NCBI RefSeq assembly: GCF_038433135.1
Contig: NZ_JBCDMV010000008.1
Coordinates: 62,001 to 126,000 of the forward strand
DNA length: 64,000 nt
Direction: 5' to 3'
From: Luteococcus sp038433135
GTDB lineage: Bacteria; Actinomycetota; Actinomycetes; Propionibacteriales; Propionibacteriaceae
In this document: positions 53,215 to 61,627 of the stretch, piece after piece
Position numbering within the stretch: position 1 is the first letter of the stretch
Layout: each line of letters starts with the position of its first letter
The notes under the pieces: generated by a model
Databases searched by the model: none
The model's input: the letters and a program-made list of their open reading frames with translations, nothing else
Told to the model about the DNA's origin: nothing
Position numbers and translations under genes: made by a program

Positions 53215-53325
53215 TCAGTCCTCGTAGGGGCTGGGGTGGCGACGCAGGTTGATGATGGCTGCGGCCAGACCGCCCCAGACCAGGGCGAGCGAGAGGATCA
53301 GCATGATCAGCGCGGTCGGGGTCAT
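53215..53325 (-). CDS. metS: Methionine/alanine importer small subunit (MetS)
   Basis: This 36-aa protein is one membrane helix (MTPTALIMLILSLALVWGGL) with the C-terminal NLRRHPSPYED typical of MetS. In Corynebacterium glutamicum the small subunit is needed with MetP for Na+-driven methionine uptake. Its ATG at 53325 overlaps the MetP stop (ATGA). It is short enough to be missed by automatic annotation. Confidence 0.9.
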   Translation of the reverse strand: MTPTALIMLILSLALVWGGLAAAIINLRRHPSPYED

Positions 53326-54929
53326 CGGGTCTCCTCCAGTGCCAGGTCGGCGTCGTCGTGGTGCTTGTGGTGGTGGTAGGGACGGTGCTCCATCCCGTCG
53401 AGCCGGGCGGGCCGGAAGTGGTCAACCGAGGTGCGCCACGGCAGGGCGCTGAGCGCCAGTGACGCGATCGTGATCAGCGCCAGCGAGCCCCAACCGAAGA
53501 GCAGGGTGAACTTCTCCGGGTACTTGCCGTAGCCATTGGTGACCAGATCGACGCCGGTCAGCACCAGCATCACGGTGAGCATGATCGGGGTGACGTAGCC
53601 CGCGAAGACCCGCCACCAGCCGCCCAGCGGGCTCGCGGAGTGCTCGCTGAGGTGGTGGTGCAGTTCCGGCAGCCGTCGCACCACGAAGGTGAGCAGGAAG
53701 ACGGTCAGGACGGCGGAAAGCACGATGCCGATGTTGTTGACGAAGTTGTCCACCACGTCGAGCGTGTTGAGGCCGTTGGAGGTGCTGTACAGGCCGATGG
53801 ACAACGCCGCGGAGAGCAGTCCGACGACGACCGAGCTGGCGGTGCGGCCCATTCCGAACTTCTCCTGCACGGCGGCGGTCACCACCTGGATCAGCGACAC
53901 CAGCGACGTGATGCCGGCCAACGCCAGCGAGCCGAAGAAGAGCACCCCGAAGAACTGGCCGCCCGGCATCATCGAGATCACCTGCGGGAAGGTCACGAAG
54001 CTCAGGATCGGGCCGGTGATGCCCTCCAGCTCGGAGACCTTGATGCCCTGCTGGTCGGCCATGAAGCCCAGCGTCGAGAAGACGCCGATGCCGGCCAGGA
54101 GCTCGAAGGACGAGTTCGAGAAGGCCACGACGAAGCTGGTCGGCGCCAGATTGGCGCGCCGCGGCAGGTAGGAGGCGTAGGTGATCATGATGCCGAACAT
54201 CACCGACAGCGAGAAGAAGATCTGCGCATAGGCCTGCACCCAGACGTGCGGATCGGCCAGGGCCGACCACTTGGGGGTGAAGAAGGAGTTCAGGCCGTTG
54301 ACGGCGCCGGGCAGGGTGACGGCGCGCACCACCATGCCGACGAACATCACCACCAGCAGCGGCAGGAAGATCTTGTTCATCCGCTCCAGGCCACCGGCCA
54401 CGCCCAGCGCCATGATGGCGGTGGTGAACAGCCAGACCAGCACCAGGGGCCACATCACCGAGGGCACCACGTCGCCGGTGACGTGGGCCTGGGACTCTGG
54501 CAGCAGGCGCAGGAAGTCCTTGACGAAGAAGCCGGCCGGATCCGAACCCCACGCGCGGGTCAAGGAGTAGCCGACATAGCGGACCGACCACGCCACGATC
54601 ACGGCGTAGTAGGTGATGATCGCGAAGCACAGGCCCACCTGGAACCAGCCCAGCGGCTCGAACTTGGGGTGGATCCGACGGAAGATGGCCGGGGCCGAGC
54701 CGCGATAGCGGTGACCCAGCGCCCAGTCGAAGAGCAGGTAGACCACGCCAGCGGTCAGCAGGGCCACCAGGTACGGGATCAGAAAGGCGCCACCGCCGTT
54801 GGTGTACGCGACACCGGGGAAGCGCCAGATATTGCCCAAGCCGATGGCCGAGCCGACCGCGGCAAGGATGAAGCCCATCTGGGACTGCCACTGCTCGCGC
54901 GGGGCGTGGGAGGAAGCTGGGGAGGACAC
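53322..54929 (-). CDS. metP: Sodium-dependent methionine/alanine transporter (MetP, NSS family)
   Basis: The 535-aa protein has 11-12 membrane segments. The first contains the NSS signature SAIGLGNIWRFPGVAYTNGG, with the Na+-binding GLGN region. Later motifs are FGIMITYASYLPRRANLAPT and FSNSSFELLAGIGVF. The C-terminal tail is His-rich (HRPYHHHKHHDD), unusual and possibly metal-responsive. The GTG at 54929 follows AGGAG. It is co-transcribed with metS. Confidence 0.93.
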   Translation of the reverse strand: MSSPASSHAPREQWQSQMGFILAAVGSAIGLGNIWRFPGVAYTNGGGAFLIPYLVALLTAGVVYLLFDWALGHRYRGSAPAIFRRIHPKFEPLGWFQVGLCFAIITYYAVIVAWSVRYVGYSLTRAWGSDPAGFFVKDFLRLLPESQAHVTGDVVPSVMWPLVLVWLFTTAIMALGVAGGLERMNKIFLPLLVVMFVGMVVRAVTLPGAVNGLNSFFTPKWSALADPHVWVQAYAQIFFSLSVMFGIMITYASYLPRRANLAPTSFVVAFSNSSFELLAGIGVFSTLGFMADQQGIKVSELEGITGPILSFVTFPQVISMMPGGQFFGVLFFGSLALAGITSLVSLIQVVTAAVQEKFGMGRTASSVVVGLLSAALSIGLYSTSNGLNTLDVVDNFVNNIGIVLSAVLTVFLLTFVVRRLPELHHHLSEHSASPLGGWWRVFAGYVTPIMLTVMLVLTGVDLVTNGYGKYPEKFTLLFGWGSLALITIASLALSALPWRTSVDHFRPARLDGMEHRPYHHHKHHDDADLALEETR

Positions 54930-55054
54930 GTGGGTCTCCTGCGGGACGTGGACGAACGGACGACGAATAGTCACCCGTCACCCCACGACGCCACAAGGGC
55001 GCGTCTCGCGATGTGGGATGCACATCCCGACAACGAGACGCTAGCCTGTGCGGA

Positions 55055-55249
55055 ATGAACGACGAACGGTGCAGCGGGATCACCCAGTCAGGCCTCCAGT
55101 GCCGCCGCCCGGGGAGCCCCTACTGCTACCAGCATCGTCCACCGTCGGATTCACTCAACTTCGAGGCCCACCGGGAGCGTGAGGACGAGCCCGCCGAGGA
55201 TCAGGACGAGCTCTTCCCGCTCGGCCCGGGGCGGCCCGGGCAGGCGTGA
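55055..55249 (+). CDS. Small Cys/His zinc-binding-like protein
   Basis: The 64-aa protein opens MNDERCSGITQSGLQCRRPG followed by SPYCYQHRP, a C-x9-C-x7-C-x2-H pattern typical of a small zinc site seen in many short bacterial and phage proteins. The remainder is acidic (DEPAEDQDELF). The function is unknown. Its stop codon abuts the stop of mhuD on the other strand without a gap. Confidence 0.65.
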   Translation: MNDERCSGITQSGLQCRRPGSPYCYQHRPPSDSLNFEAHREREDEPAEDQDELFPLGPGRPGQA

Positions 55250-55558
55250 TCAGCCGCGCGGATTGACGTCCAGCACGACTTCGAATTCCAACAGATTGGC
55301 ACCGGTGGCCACCGGCTTGCCGTGCTCACCCTTGTGCGCCGCGCGGCTGTCGCCGTCGCGCCAGGCCTCATAGGAAGCGTCATCTGCCCAGTGGGTGACG
55401 ACGAAGTAGCGGGTCTCCCCCGCCACCGGGCGCAGCAGCTGGAAGCCGAGGAAGCCCGGGGCGGTGTCAACGGTGTGGGCGCGCTCACCGAAGCGGCGCT
55501 CCAGCTCGGGGCTGGCCTGCGGCGGGACGTCGATGGCATTGATCTTCACGACTGACAT
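55250..55558 (-). CDS. mhuD: Heme-degrading monooxygenase, MhuD-like
   Basis: The 102-aa ABM-fold protein resembles mycobacterial MhuD closely along its length (VVKINAIDVPPQASPELERR, PGFLGFQLLRPVAGETRYFV, GANLLEFEVVLDV). The key residues are present: Asn7 in KINAI, Trp in YEAWRDG and the heme-ligand His in SRAAHKGEHGKP. MhuD opens heme to mycobilin and releases iron without CO. The ATG is at 55558. The window also has heme synthesis genes, so both directions of heme metabolism are represented. Confidence 0.9.
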   Translation of the reverse strand: MSVVKINAIDVPPQASPELERRFGERAHTVDTAPGFLGFQLLRPVAGETRYFVVTHWADDASYEAWRDGDSRAAHKGEHGKPVATGANLLEFEVVLDVNPRG

Positions 55559-55615
55559 GCCGCCAGCCTAACCCCGGCTCACATCCGTCCTCCTGCCGTG
55601 CGATCCCCGGGGTAC

Positions 55616-55661
55616 TTGACGGGCACTGAACTCCCGTTTAATCTATTGAACGTGAGTTCAA
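55616..55661 (+). promoter_or_regulatory. tetR promoter with palindrome over the start codon
   Basis: A -35 TTGACG (55616-55621) and -10 TAATCT (55639-55644) are 17 bp apart, an almost ideal promoter. The palindrome TTGAACGTGAGTTCAA (55646-55661) contains the GTG start (55652) at its centre. The expected start of transcription, about 7 bp after the -10, coincides with this GTG, so the mRNA is probably leaderless, and the palindrome is the likely TetR operator. Confidence 0.8.
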
Positions 55662-56320
55662 ACCCTGCCGATCTCCTGCCCCAAGCGCGCATCCGCATGG
55701 CGGCTCTGGAGCTCTTCGGCGCCCAGGGCTTCGAGAAGACGACGATCCGCCAGATCGCCACACGCGCCGGCGTCTCCCCCGGCCTCGTGATTCACCACTT
55801 CGGCAGCAAGAACCAGCTGCGTGCGGTCTGCGATGACTGGGTCATCGAGGCGCTCGCCCAGGAGAAGGCACTGCTCACCATCGGCCCCCAGCCCCGGTTG
55901 CGCGACTACCTCGACGAACACCCGGAGTACACCCCGATCATGGCCTATCTGGTCACGGGACTGCGCGAGGGTGGCGAGATCGCCGACCGGATCTATGACC
56001 GCATGGTGGAGATGACCGACGAGATGATCACCCTCGCCGACGCCAACGGGCTGGTCCGCGTCCCCGAGGACCGCGAGGCCAGCGTCGCCTTCCTCGTTGC
56101 CAGTTCGCTTGGCTTCCTGATGCTGGGCGGGCAGTTCGCCCGTCGACTCGGTGGCCAGCAACTCAACGATCCCGACGTCGCCGAACGCTACGGACTGGTT
56201 GCCGCCGAAGTCTTCACCCATGGCCTGTTCACCGAGGCCTACCTCGATGCCCTGCGGGCCGCCAACACCAGCACCCCGGGAGACGGGAATGACCACAACC
56301 CTCGCAATCCAGACCACTGA
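55652..56320 (+). CDS. TetR-family transcriptional regulator
   Basis: The 222-aa protein has the TetR helix-turn-helix in TTIRQIATRAGVSPGLVIHH followed by FGSKNQLRAV (about residues 33-62). The remainder is the ligand-binding helical domain. The GTG at 55652 is chosen because there is no ribosome binding site anywhere upstream and a strong promoter places +1 at this codon. It overlaps the following ABC ATPase gene by 32 bp and should regulate that exporter, whose substrate may be its inducer. Confidence 0.92.
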   Translation: MSSNPADLLPQARIRMAALELFGAQGFEKTTIRQIATRAGVSPGLVIHHFGSKNQLRAVCDDWVIEALAQEKALLTIGPQPRLRDYLDEHPEYTPIMAYLVTGLREGGEIADRIYDRMVEMTDEMITLADANGLVRVPEDREASVAFLVASSLGFLMLGGQFARRLGGQQLNDPDVAERYGLVAAEVFTHGLFTEAYLDALRAANTSTPGDGNDHNPRNPDH

Positions 56321-57197
56321 CCTGGTCAAGACCTTCGGCACGGTTCGCGCGCTCGACGGCCTGAATCTCAGCGTGCCCACCGGCCAGGTGCACGGCTTCC
56401 TCGGCCCCAACGGCGCCGGCAAGTCCACCACCATTCGCGTGCTCCTGGGGCTGTTGCGGGCCGATTCCGGCCACGCGTCGCTGCTCGGCGGCGACCCTTG
56501 GGCCCAGGCCCCCGAGCTGCACCGTCGCCTGGCCTATGTGCCCGGCGACGTGAACCTGTGGCCCAACCTCACCGGCGGGGAGGCGATCGACATCCTCGGC
56601 CGTGCCCGCGGCGGGCTGGACAAGACCAAACGCGCCGAACTGATCGACAAGTTCGATCTGGACCCACGCAAGAAGGGTCGCAGTTATTCCAAGGGCAATC
56701 GGCAGAAGGTGGCGCTGGTCGCGGCGCTGGCCTCCAACGTCGACCTGCTGCTCCTCGACGAGCCGACCAGCGGCCTCGACCCGCTGATGGAACGCGTCTT
56801 CACCGACCACATCCGCTCCGAACGAGACCAGGGCCGCACCGTGCTGCTCAGCTCCCACATCCTCAGCGAGGTGGAAGCGCTGTGTGACCACGTCTCCATC
56901 ATCAAGGCCGGCCGGATCGTGGAATCGGGCACCCTGCAAGACCTGCGTCACCTGCACCGATTGGAGGTGACGGCGGAGCTGGAGCGAATCCCCGACGGGC
57001 TGGCCGCCCTGAACGGGGTGCACGACCTGAGGGTCGATGGTCACCGGATCAGAGCCCACGTGGACGCGGACGCCCTGAACGAACTGCTCGCGCTGCTCAG
57101 CCAGCACGGCGTGCGCAACCTGACGTCGGCCCCACCCAGTCTGGAGGAGCTCTTCCTCAGCCACTATGAGGCCACCGCCGAGGCGGCCCCGCGATGA
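56289..57197 (+). CDS. ABC exporter ATP-binding protein
   Basis: The 302-aa protein has Walker A FLGPNGAGKSTTIRVLLGLL, the Q-loop region YVPGDVNLWPNLTGGE, signature YSKGNRQKVALVAAL (SKGNRQ replaces the usual LSGGQ), Walker B LLLLDEPTSGLDPLME and the H-loop LLSSHILSEVEAL. It belongs to the DrrA/CcmA-like family of drug or polyketide exporters. GGGAGACGGGA precedes the ATG at 56289. The gene overlaps tetR upstream and the permease downstream. Confidence 0.94.
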   Translation: MTTTLAIQTTDLVKTFGTVRALDGLNLSVPTGQVHGFLGPNGAGKSTTIRVLLGLLRADSGHASLLGGDPWAQAPELHRRLAYVPGDVNLWPNLTGGEAIDILGRARGGLDKTKRAELIDKFDLDPRKKGRSYSKGNRQKVALVAALASNVDLLLLDEPTSGLDPLMERVFTDHIRSERDQGRTVLLSSHILSEVEALCDHVSIIKAGRIVESGTLQDLRHLHRLEVTAELERIPDGLAALNGVHDLRVDGHRIRAHVDADALNELLALLSQHGVRNLTSAPPSLEELFLSHYEATAEAAPR

Positions 57198-58801
57198 ACA
57201 CGCTGCAGGGCACCGGCGTCATGATGCGGATCATGCTGCGCCGCAATTGGCTCTTCTGGACGCTGTGGATCATCGGTCTGGCCTGCCTGATGCCGGTCAC
57301 GGCCAGCCAGTACGACACCATCATCCCGCCCGGTACCGATCCGCGGCTGACCATCGAGCCGCTGCGCAACAACCCGTCCATGCTGGCCCTGCTGGGCCCA
57401 CCCTTCGACGTTTATTCCAAGGCCGGCTTCGTCTTCTGGCGGGTGGGCGGTTTCTGCAGCATGTTCGCCGGGATGCTGGGCGGCTTCGCGATCATCCGCG
57501 CCACCAGGGGCGAGGAGGAAGAGGGCCGACTGGAACTGCTGCGGGCTGGCGCCATCGGGCGCCACGCACCGCTGGCCAGCGCGCTGGCCACCTGTGCGCT
57601 GGGCTGCCTGGTACTGGGCCTGGTGACCGCCGGGTGGGCGATCGGCGCCGGGCTTCCGGCAGCTGGTTCCTTCGCGGCCGGATCGGCGCTGGCCGTCGAG
57701 GGGCTGGTCTTCGCCGGGATTGGTGCTGTGTGCGCCCAGGTCTTCGAGAATGCCCGGACGGCTCGCTACTGGACGATCGGGCTGCTCTGGGGCGGGATGT
57801 TCGTGCTGCGCATGATGATCGACGGCGCCGGGCCCGAGGCGCGTCACGCCTGGACCCGATGGCTGGTGCCGATGGAGTGGGGCATACTGGTCCGCCCCTG
57901 GTCCGACGAGCGCTGGTGGGTCCTGCTGCTTCCACTGGCACTGTTCGTGGTCACGTCGGTGGTCGCCTTCGGGCTGGAATCCGCCCGGGACCATCTGGCA
58001 GGCCTTCGGCAGAGCCGCCCCGGCCGGGGCGAGGCCCCCGGCTGGCTGTCTGGCCCGTGGGGCCTGGCCTGGCGGCTGCAGCGCGGCACGCTGATCGGCT
58101 GGAGCACCGCCGTCGTGCTGAGCTCGATCGGCATGGGCTCGATCATGAGCCAGATGGACGAGTCACTGGCTGCCAACCCGGAGATGGGCGAGATGCTGCA
58201 GAAGATGGGCGGCACCGGCAACCTGCAGAACGCCTTCTACATTGCGATGACCGGGATCATGGGCACCGTGGTGGCGATCATGGCCTGTGTGGTTTTGAAC
58301 CGGCTTCGCTCGGAGGAAGGTCGTGGCCATGCGGAGATGATGTTGGCGACGGCGACCAGCCGGTGGCAACTGGCCCTGAGCCACCTCGTCCCCGCGCTGG
58401 TGATACCCACGCTGGCCTATCTGGCCGTGGGTGCGACGATGCCGCTGGTGCAGGCGCAACACGGTGGTGACTGGTCGCTGGTGGGTACCTATCTGCGTAC
58501 GGCCGCAGCGCTGGTGCCCGGGCTGTTGCTGGTGATCGGCCTGGCCATGGTGCTGATCGGCTGGCTGCCTCGCCTGACCGGTCTGGTCTGGGTGGTGCTC
58601 GGCTGGACGATGTTCTGCACCTGGTTCGCGGTGCTGTTTGACCTGCCCGAATGGCTGCTCAAGCTGCAGCCCTGGGGGCATCTGGCGCACCCGCCACGCG
58701 ATCCGATGGACTGGACCGCCTTCCTGGTTGAGCTGGCGATGGCCGTGGCCCTGCTCGTCGTCGGGTTGGTGGGCTACCGGCGTCGCAACCTGCCCGCCTG
58801 A
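57194..58801 (+). CDS. ABC exporter permease (polyketide antibiotic exporter-like)
   Basis: The 535-aa protein has about 12 membrane helices arranged as two similar halves, as in the fused ABC-2-type permeases annotated as exporters of polyketide antibiotics. Each half carries a cytoplasmic motif of the pattern RxEExxGxxExxLA (TRGEEEEGRLELLRAGAIGR and RSEEGRGHAEMMLATATSRW). The ATG overlaps the ATPase stop by 4 bp. With TetR it forms a self-regulated drug-efflux operon. Confidence 0.92.
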   Translation: MNTLQGTGVMMRIMLRRNWLFWTLWIIGLACLMPVTASQYDTIIPPGTDPRLTIEPLRNNPSMLALLGPPFDVYSKAGFVFWRVGGFCSMFAGMLGGFAIIRATRGEEEEGRLELLRAGAIGRHAPLASALATCALGCLVLGLVTAGWAIGAGLPAAGSFAAGSALAVEGLVFAGIGAVCAQVFENARTARYWTIGLLWGGMFVLRMMIDGAGPEARHAWTRWLVPMEWGILVRPWSDERWWVLLLPLALFVVTSVVAFGLESARDHLAGLRQSRPGRGEAPGWLSGPWGLAWRLQRGTLIGWSTAVVLSSIGMGSIMSQMDESLAANPEMGEMLQKMGGTGNLQNAFYIAMTGIMGTVVAIMACVVLNRLRSEEGRGHAEMMLATATSRWQLALSHLVPALVIPTLAYLAVGATMPLVQAQHGGDWSLVGTYLRTAAALVPGLLLVIGLAMVLIGWLPRLTGLVWVVLGWTMFCTWFAVLFDLPEWLLKLQPWGHLAHPPRDPMDWTAFLVELAMAVALLVVGLVGYRRRNLPA

Positions 58802-58857
58802 ACCGGCCACCGACGGGACCGGGGACCGTGTCAGGTAGGCAGTGCCGCAACCACGAT

Positions 58858-58908
58858 GGCCGAGCCTGTCAAGGCCTTCTGTGAGCGGCGGCCGAGCCTG
58901 TCGAGGCC
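58858..58908. repeat. Palindromic element arms in tandem, copy F
   Basis: GGCCGAGCCTGTCAAGGCC (58858-58876) and GGCCGAGCCTGTCGAGGCC (58890-58908) are two right-arm copies in direct orientation 13 bp apart, each an imperfect palindrome. This differs from the inverted arrangement of copies A, D and E. It lies between the convergent exporter and S4-domain genes. Confidence 0.75.
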
Positions 58909-58914
58909 ACCCGG

Positions 58915-59283
58915 TCAGAGGTGCTTGAAGCCCGCGGTCAACCGATCGATCTCCCGGCGATCCTTCTTGGTGGGCCGGCCCGCTCCCCTGTCCCGGCGGG
59001 CGACCGGGCCGGCCATCAGGTATTCCGGCTTGGGTGGCGACTGGTCGATGTAGCAGGTGCGGGCCACCGGTGCCCCTACCCGCTTGGCGATCGTCTGGGT
59101 GATTTCGTACTTGCGCTCCCAGCCCGGTTCGCGCACCGTGACCACGTCGCCGGGCACCACGGAATGGGCGGGCTTCACCGGGGAGTCGTTCAGCCGCACA
59201 TGCCCACCGGCGACGGCCTTGTTGGCGGCCGAGCGGGTCTTGAACAACCGCACGGACCACAGCCAGACGTCGAGACGAACCAT
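58915..59283 (-). CDS. S4-domain RNA-binding protein (Hsp15/HslR-like)
   Basis: The 122-aa protein starts with an S4 domain (MVRLDVWLWSVRLFKTRSAA, then NKAVAGGHVRLNDSPVKPAH) as in Hsp15, which binds free 50S subunits with stalled nascent chains. The C-terminus is basic (RDRGAGRPTKKDRREIDRL). AGGGTG precedes the ATG at 59283. The hotdog-fold gene is divergent, 40 bp away. Confidence 0.9.
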   Translation of the reverse strand: MVRLDVWLWSVRLFKTRSAANKAVAGGHVRLNDSPVKPAHSVVPGDVVTVREPGWERKYEITQTIAKRVGAPVARTCYIDQSPPKPEYLMAGPVARRDRGAGRPTKKDRREIDRLTAGFKHL

Positions 59284-59323
59284 GGATTTCACCCTAGTGC
59301 CGCACCGGAGGAGAATCTCACCC

Positions 59324-59740
59324 GTGTCTGAGAACTCGCCCAGCGAACGCATGGTGGCCCCCTTCCGCACCCACAACGGCATCGTCTGGGACGGCGAGGT
59401 GGTCCGCTGCACCACCCAGCAGCACCATGCCAATGTCGGGGGCGGCATCCACGGCGGCCTGATCTCCGCCATGCTGGATGCCGTGATGGGCGGCAATGTC
59501 ATCCTGGTACTCCCACCCGAGAAGATGGCCGTCACCTCCTCGATGACCGTCAACTACCTCAATGCGGGCCGGATCGGGGACACGTTGGTGGCCTCCGCCA
59601 CCGTGCGCCGGGTCGGACGAACCCTGGCCTACGTGGACGGCACCTGCACCCGTGACGGTGAACAGACTCCCCTGGCCACTGCCACCGGTGTCTTCGCCAT
59701 CATCGCCCGCCCGACCCGGCACCCGCTGGTGCGCCACTGA
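59324..59740 (+). CDS. PaaI-type hotdog-fold thioesterase
   Basis: The 138-aa protein shows the PaaI/YdiI-type hotdog signature: HHANVGGGIHGGLISAMLDA (the HGG followed by the catalytic acid region) and VTSSMTVNYLNAGRIGDTLV. It probably hydrolyses an acyl-CoA. The GTG at 59324 (VSENSPSERMV) follows GGAGGAG at 11 bp; a GTG at 59297 is a less likely start. Confidence 0.85.
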   Translation: MSENSPSERMVAPFRTHNGIVWDGEVVRCTTQQHHANVGGGIHGGLISAMLDAVMGGNVILVLPPEKMAVTSSMTVNYLNAGRIGDTLVASATVRRVGRTLAYVDGTCTRDGEQTPLATATGVFAIIARPTRHPLVRH

Positions 59741-59768
59741 CCCGGCCGTTCATCCGCACCTTCCAAGA

Positions 59769-60341
59769 TCAGTCCCAGTCGCCCCGGTAGACGGGGTGGT
59801 AGCGATTGAAGGACGTCTCGAAGCCCACGGCCTGGGCCCAGGCAGAGCTGATGTCCTGTGCCTGTTCGGGCTCGGCCTGCTCACCCAGATGCCGGTGCAC
59901 CGCATGCCGCCGGACGACCTCGTGGACCAGCCGGCGCTTGTTCGTCTCGTCCTTGAGCAGTTCGAAGATGGCCCCGTGCGGCAGGCAGACCGCCACAGCG
60001 TGGGCACACTCCACCAACTGTTCGTCCGTCAGCCCCTCGATGCCGACCCGCTCGATCCGGTTGATCGGGGCCGGCGGATCGTCAAGGCTGATGGTGGTGC
60101 GCCAGTCGTAGTCCGGTTCCGCACAGACCGTAGCGAGCGTGGGCATCACCCGATCCAGGGGGCAATGCCGCTGGCCAGGCGGCAGCAGCTTGCGGGCGCG
60201 CTGCTCGATGGACTTGATGGTGCGCCCAAGGGCGACGGCGATCTCCCCGGTGGAGGCACCCTCCCGCAGCATCGCGAGCAGGGTGTCGTGGTCATCATCG
60301 GTGTAGGCAAGCCCCGTCCTCGGGGTGGTCATCGTGGTCAT
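59769..60341 (-). CDS. Putative DNA-binding protein with Myb/SANT-like helix-turn-helix
   Basis: The 190-aa protein begins with YTDDDHDTLLAMLREGASTG followed by EIAVALGRTIKSIEQRARKL, a helix-turn-helix of the type found in resolvase-like or SANT-like bacterial proteins. The remainder (about residues 65-190) is soluble, with VEVVRR-type basic helices, and not recognised. The ATG at 60341 has a weak GAGAG upstream. It converges on the thioesterase gene. The function is unknown. Confidence 0.65.
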   Translation of the reverse strand: MTTMTTPRTGLAYTDDDHDTLLAMLREGASTGEIAVALGRTIKSIEQRARKLLPPGQRHCPLDRVMPTLATVCAEPDYDWRTTISLDDPPAPINRIERVGIEGLTDEQLVECAHAVAVCLPHGAIFELLKDETNKRRLVHEVVRRHAVHRHLGEQAEPEQAQDISSAWAQAVGFETSFNRYHPVYRGDWD

Positions 60342-60444
60342 GTCCCAACTCTCGGCCGCGAATCAGGCTGGCTCAAGGGGAATGTGTTGTCCCGGTGTTG
60401 TCCGCTTGTTGTCCGTTCGTTGTCCGCCATGGACCTTTAAATTG

Positions 60445-60460
60445 ACCCTTACGTCAGGGT
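60445..60460. promoter_or_regulatory. Palindromic site upstream of the acyltransferase gene
   Basis: ACCCTTACGTCAGGGT has 5-bp inverted ends around TACGTC and follows a -35-like TTGACC (60442-60447). The dyad style is that of MerR-type operators, and a MerR gene lies just beyond the acyltransferase. No clear -10 could be assigned. Confidence 0.5.
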
Positions 60461-60500
60461 AGGGTTTTCCCTGTACATGAGCTCAGGCGAGGGGGAACGC

Positions 60501-61154
60501 ATGAGAACTGTCCACGACGAATGGCCGCCGGTTTCGGATCCAGACGCGGACGACGACCGGAGCGAGAGTCAGCGAGTACCAGCCCAACGATGGTGGGTGG
60601 AGAAGCTTGCGCGCCGCTACCCGATCGTCGACATGATCCGGGAGGACCGACAGGTGAACGCTGGCCTGCTGCGTCCGGGAACCCAGACGCTGGCCTTCCA
60701 TCGGCTGGCCAACTGGCGAAGCGCGCCCTACCGATCCCGGATGGCCATTCCCGCTGGAGTCATCGGCAGGGCCGGGCTGTGGTTCTGCCGCAACTTCTAT
60801 GGCATCGAGGTGTCACCGGAGACCAGCATCGGCCGCCGGGTCAGGCTCTCCCACCAGAACGGGATTGTGATTCACAAGGATGCGGTGATTGCCGACGAGG
60901 TGCTGATCCGCCAAGGCGTTACGATCGGCTTGCGTGGGGACGTGACTGGCGACCAGTCTGCCCATGTTCCACACATCCTGCGCGGAGCCCAGCTGGGCGC
61001 TGGCGCGGTGGTGGTAGGCCCGGTCCAGGTAGGTGAACGCGCCATCGTCGGGGCGAATGCCGTGGTCACCAAGGACGTTCCCGCGGGCGGCAGGGCCTAC
61101 GCGCCCCGCACGGTGATCCAGGCGGCAGCCCCGGGCCGACGTCAGATGGCCTGA
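60501..61154 (+). CDS. Left-handed beta-helix acyltransferase (serine acetyltransferase-like)
   Basis: The 217-aa protein ends in hexapeptide repeats (SIGRRVRLSHQNGIVIHKDA, ADEVLIRQGVTIGLRGD, LGAGAVVVGPVQVGERAIVG, ANAVVTKDVPAG), the fold of CysE-type and sugar O-acetyltransferases. The N-terminal 95 residues are helical (VDMIREDRQVNAGLLRPGTQ), as in CysE-like proteins. The acceptor is unknown; Ser O-acetylation is one possibility. The ATG at 60501 is preferred to 60477 because GAGGGGG lies 6 bp before it. Its end overlaps the convergent merR gene by 13 bp. Confidence 0.82.
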   Translation: MRTVHDEWPPVSDPDADDDRSESQRVPAQRWWVEKLARRYPIVDMIREDRQVNAGLLRPGTQTLAFHRLANWRSAPYRSRMAIPAGVIGRAGLWFCRNFYGIEVSPETSIGRRVRLSHQNGIVIHKDAVIADEVLIRQGVTIGLRGDVTGDQSAHVPHILRGAQLGAGAVVVGPVQVGERAIVGANAVVTKDVPAGGRAYAPRTVIQAAAPGRRQMA

Positions 61155-61564
61155 CGCGCCGCTGCGGCTGCCTTGACCAACCGCTCGCGCAAGCCACGAG
61201 CCGAATCCATCCGAGCCTGCAGATCGGCCATCGACTGCTCCACCAGGTGCGCGGCCTCGGCGAGCACCGCGTGGTCCGGTCCGTTCGTGCCCGGGCCGCA
61301 CTCGCTGGCCCGGCAGGCGTCGACGATGGGCAACATCTCTTCCAGGCTCAGGCCGACCACCTTCAGGCTCATCACCAGCCGCAGTCGTTCGACGCACTCA
61401 CTGTCGTAGACCCGAAAGCCTCCGACGGTCCTGGATGGTGGCTGCACCAACCCCATGTCCTCGTAGTGCCGGATCGAGCGCAGACTGAGACCCGTCAACC
61501 GTGCCACCTCACCGATGTGCAGCCGCCCGCTCGGAATGGGCTCGGACGACGGGATGGTGGGCAC
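61142..61564 (-). CDS. MerR-family transcriptional regulator
   Basis: The 140-aa protein has the MerR winged helix (LHIGEVARLTGLSLRSIRHY, then EDMGLVQPPSRTVGGFRVYD) and a C-terminal dimerisation coiled coil. Two Cys in DACRASECGPG are positioned where metal- or thiol-sensing MerR proteins bind ligand, though the pattern is not that of a known metal sensor. AGGAGG precedes the GTG at 61564. Overlapping tail to tail with the acyltransferase suggests mutual control. Confidence 0.92.
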   Translation of the reverse strand: MPTIPSSEPIPSGRLHIGEVARLTGLSLRSIRHYEDMGLVQPPSRTVGGFRVYDSECVERLRLVMSLKVVGLSLEEMLPIVDACRASECGPGTNGPDHAVLAEAAHLVEQSMADLQARMDSARGLRERLVKAAAAARQAI

Positions 61565-61627
61565 TGGCTACCTCCTGGACCGGGATTTCTCCTAGCCTAG
61601 CGGGAATTCTAGAGGGTGGTTCCCGAC

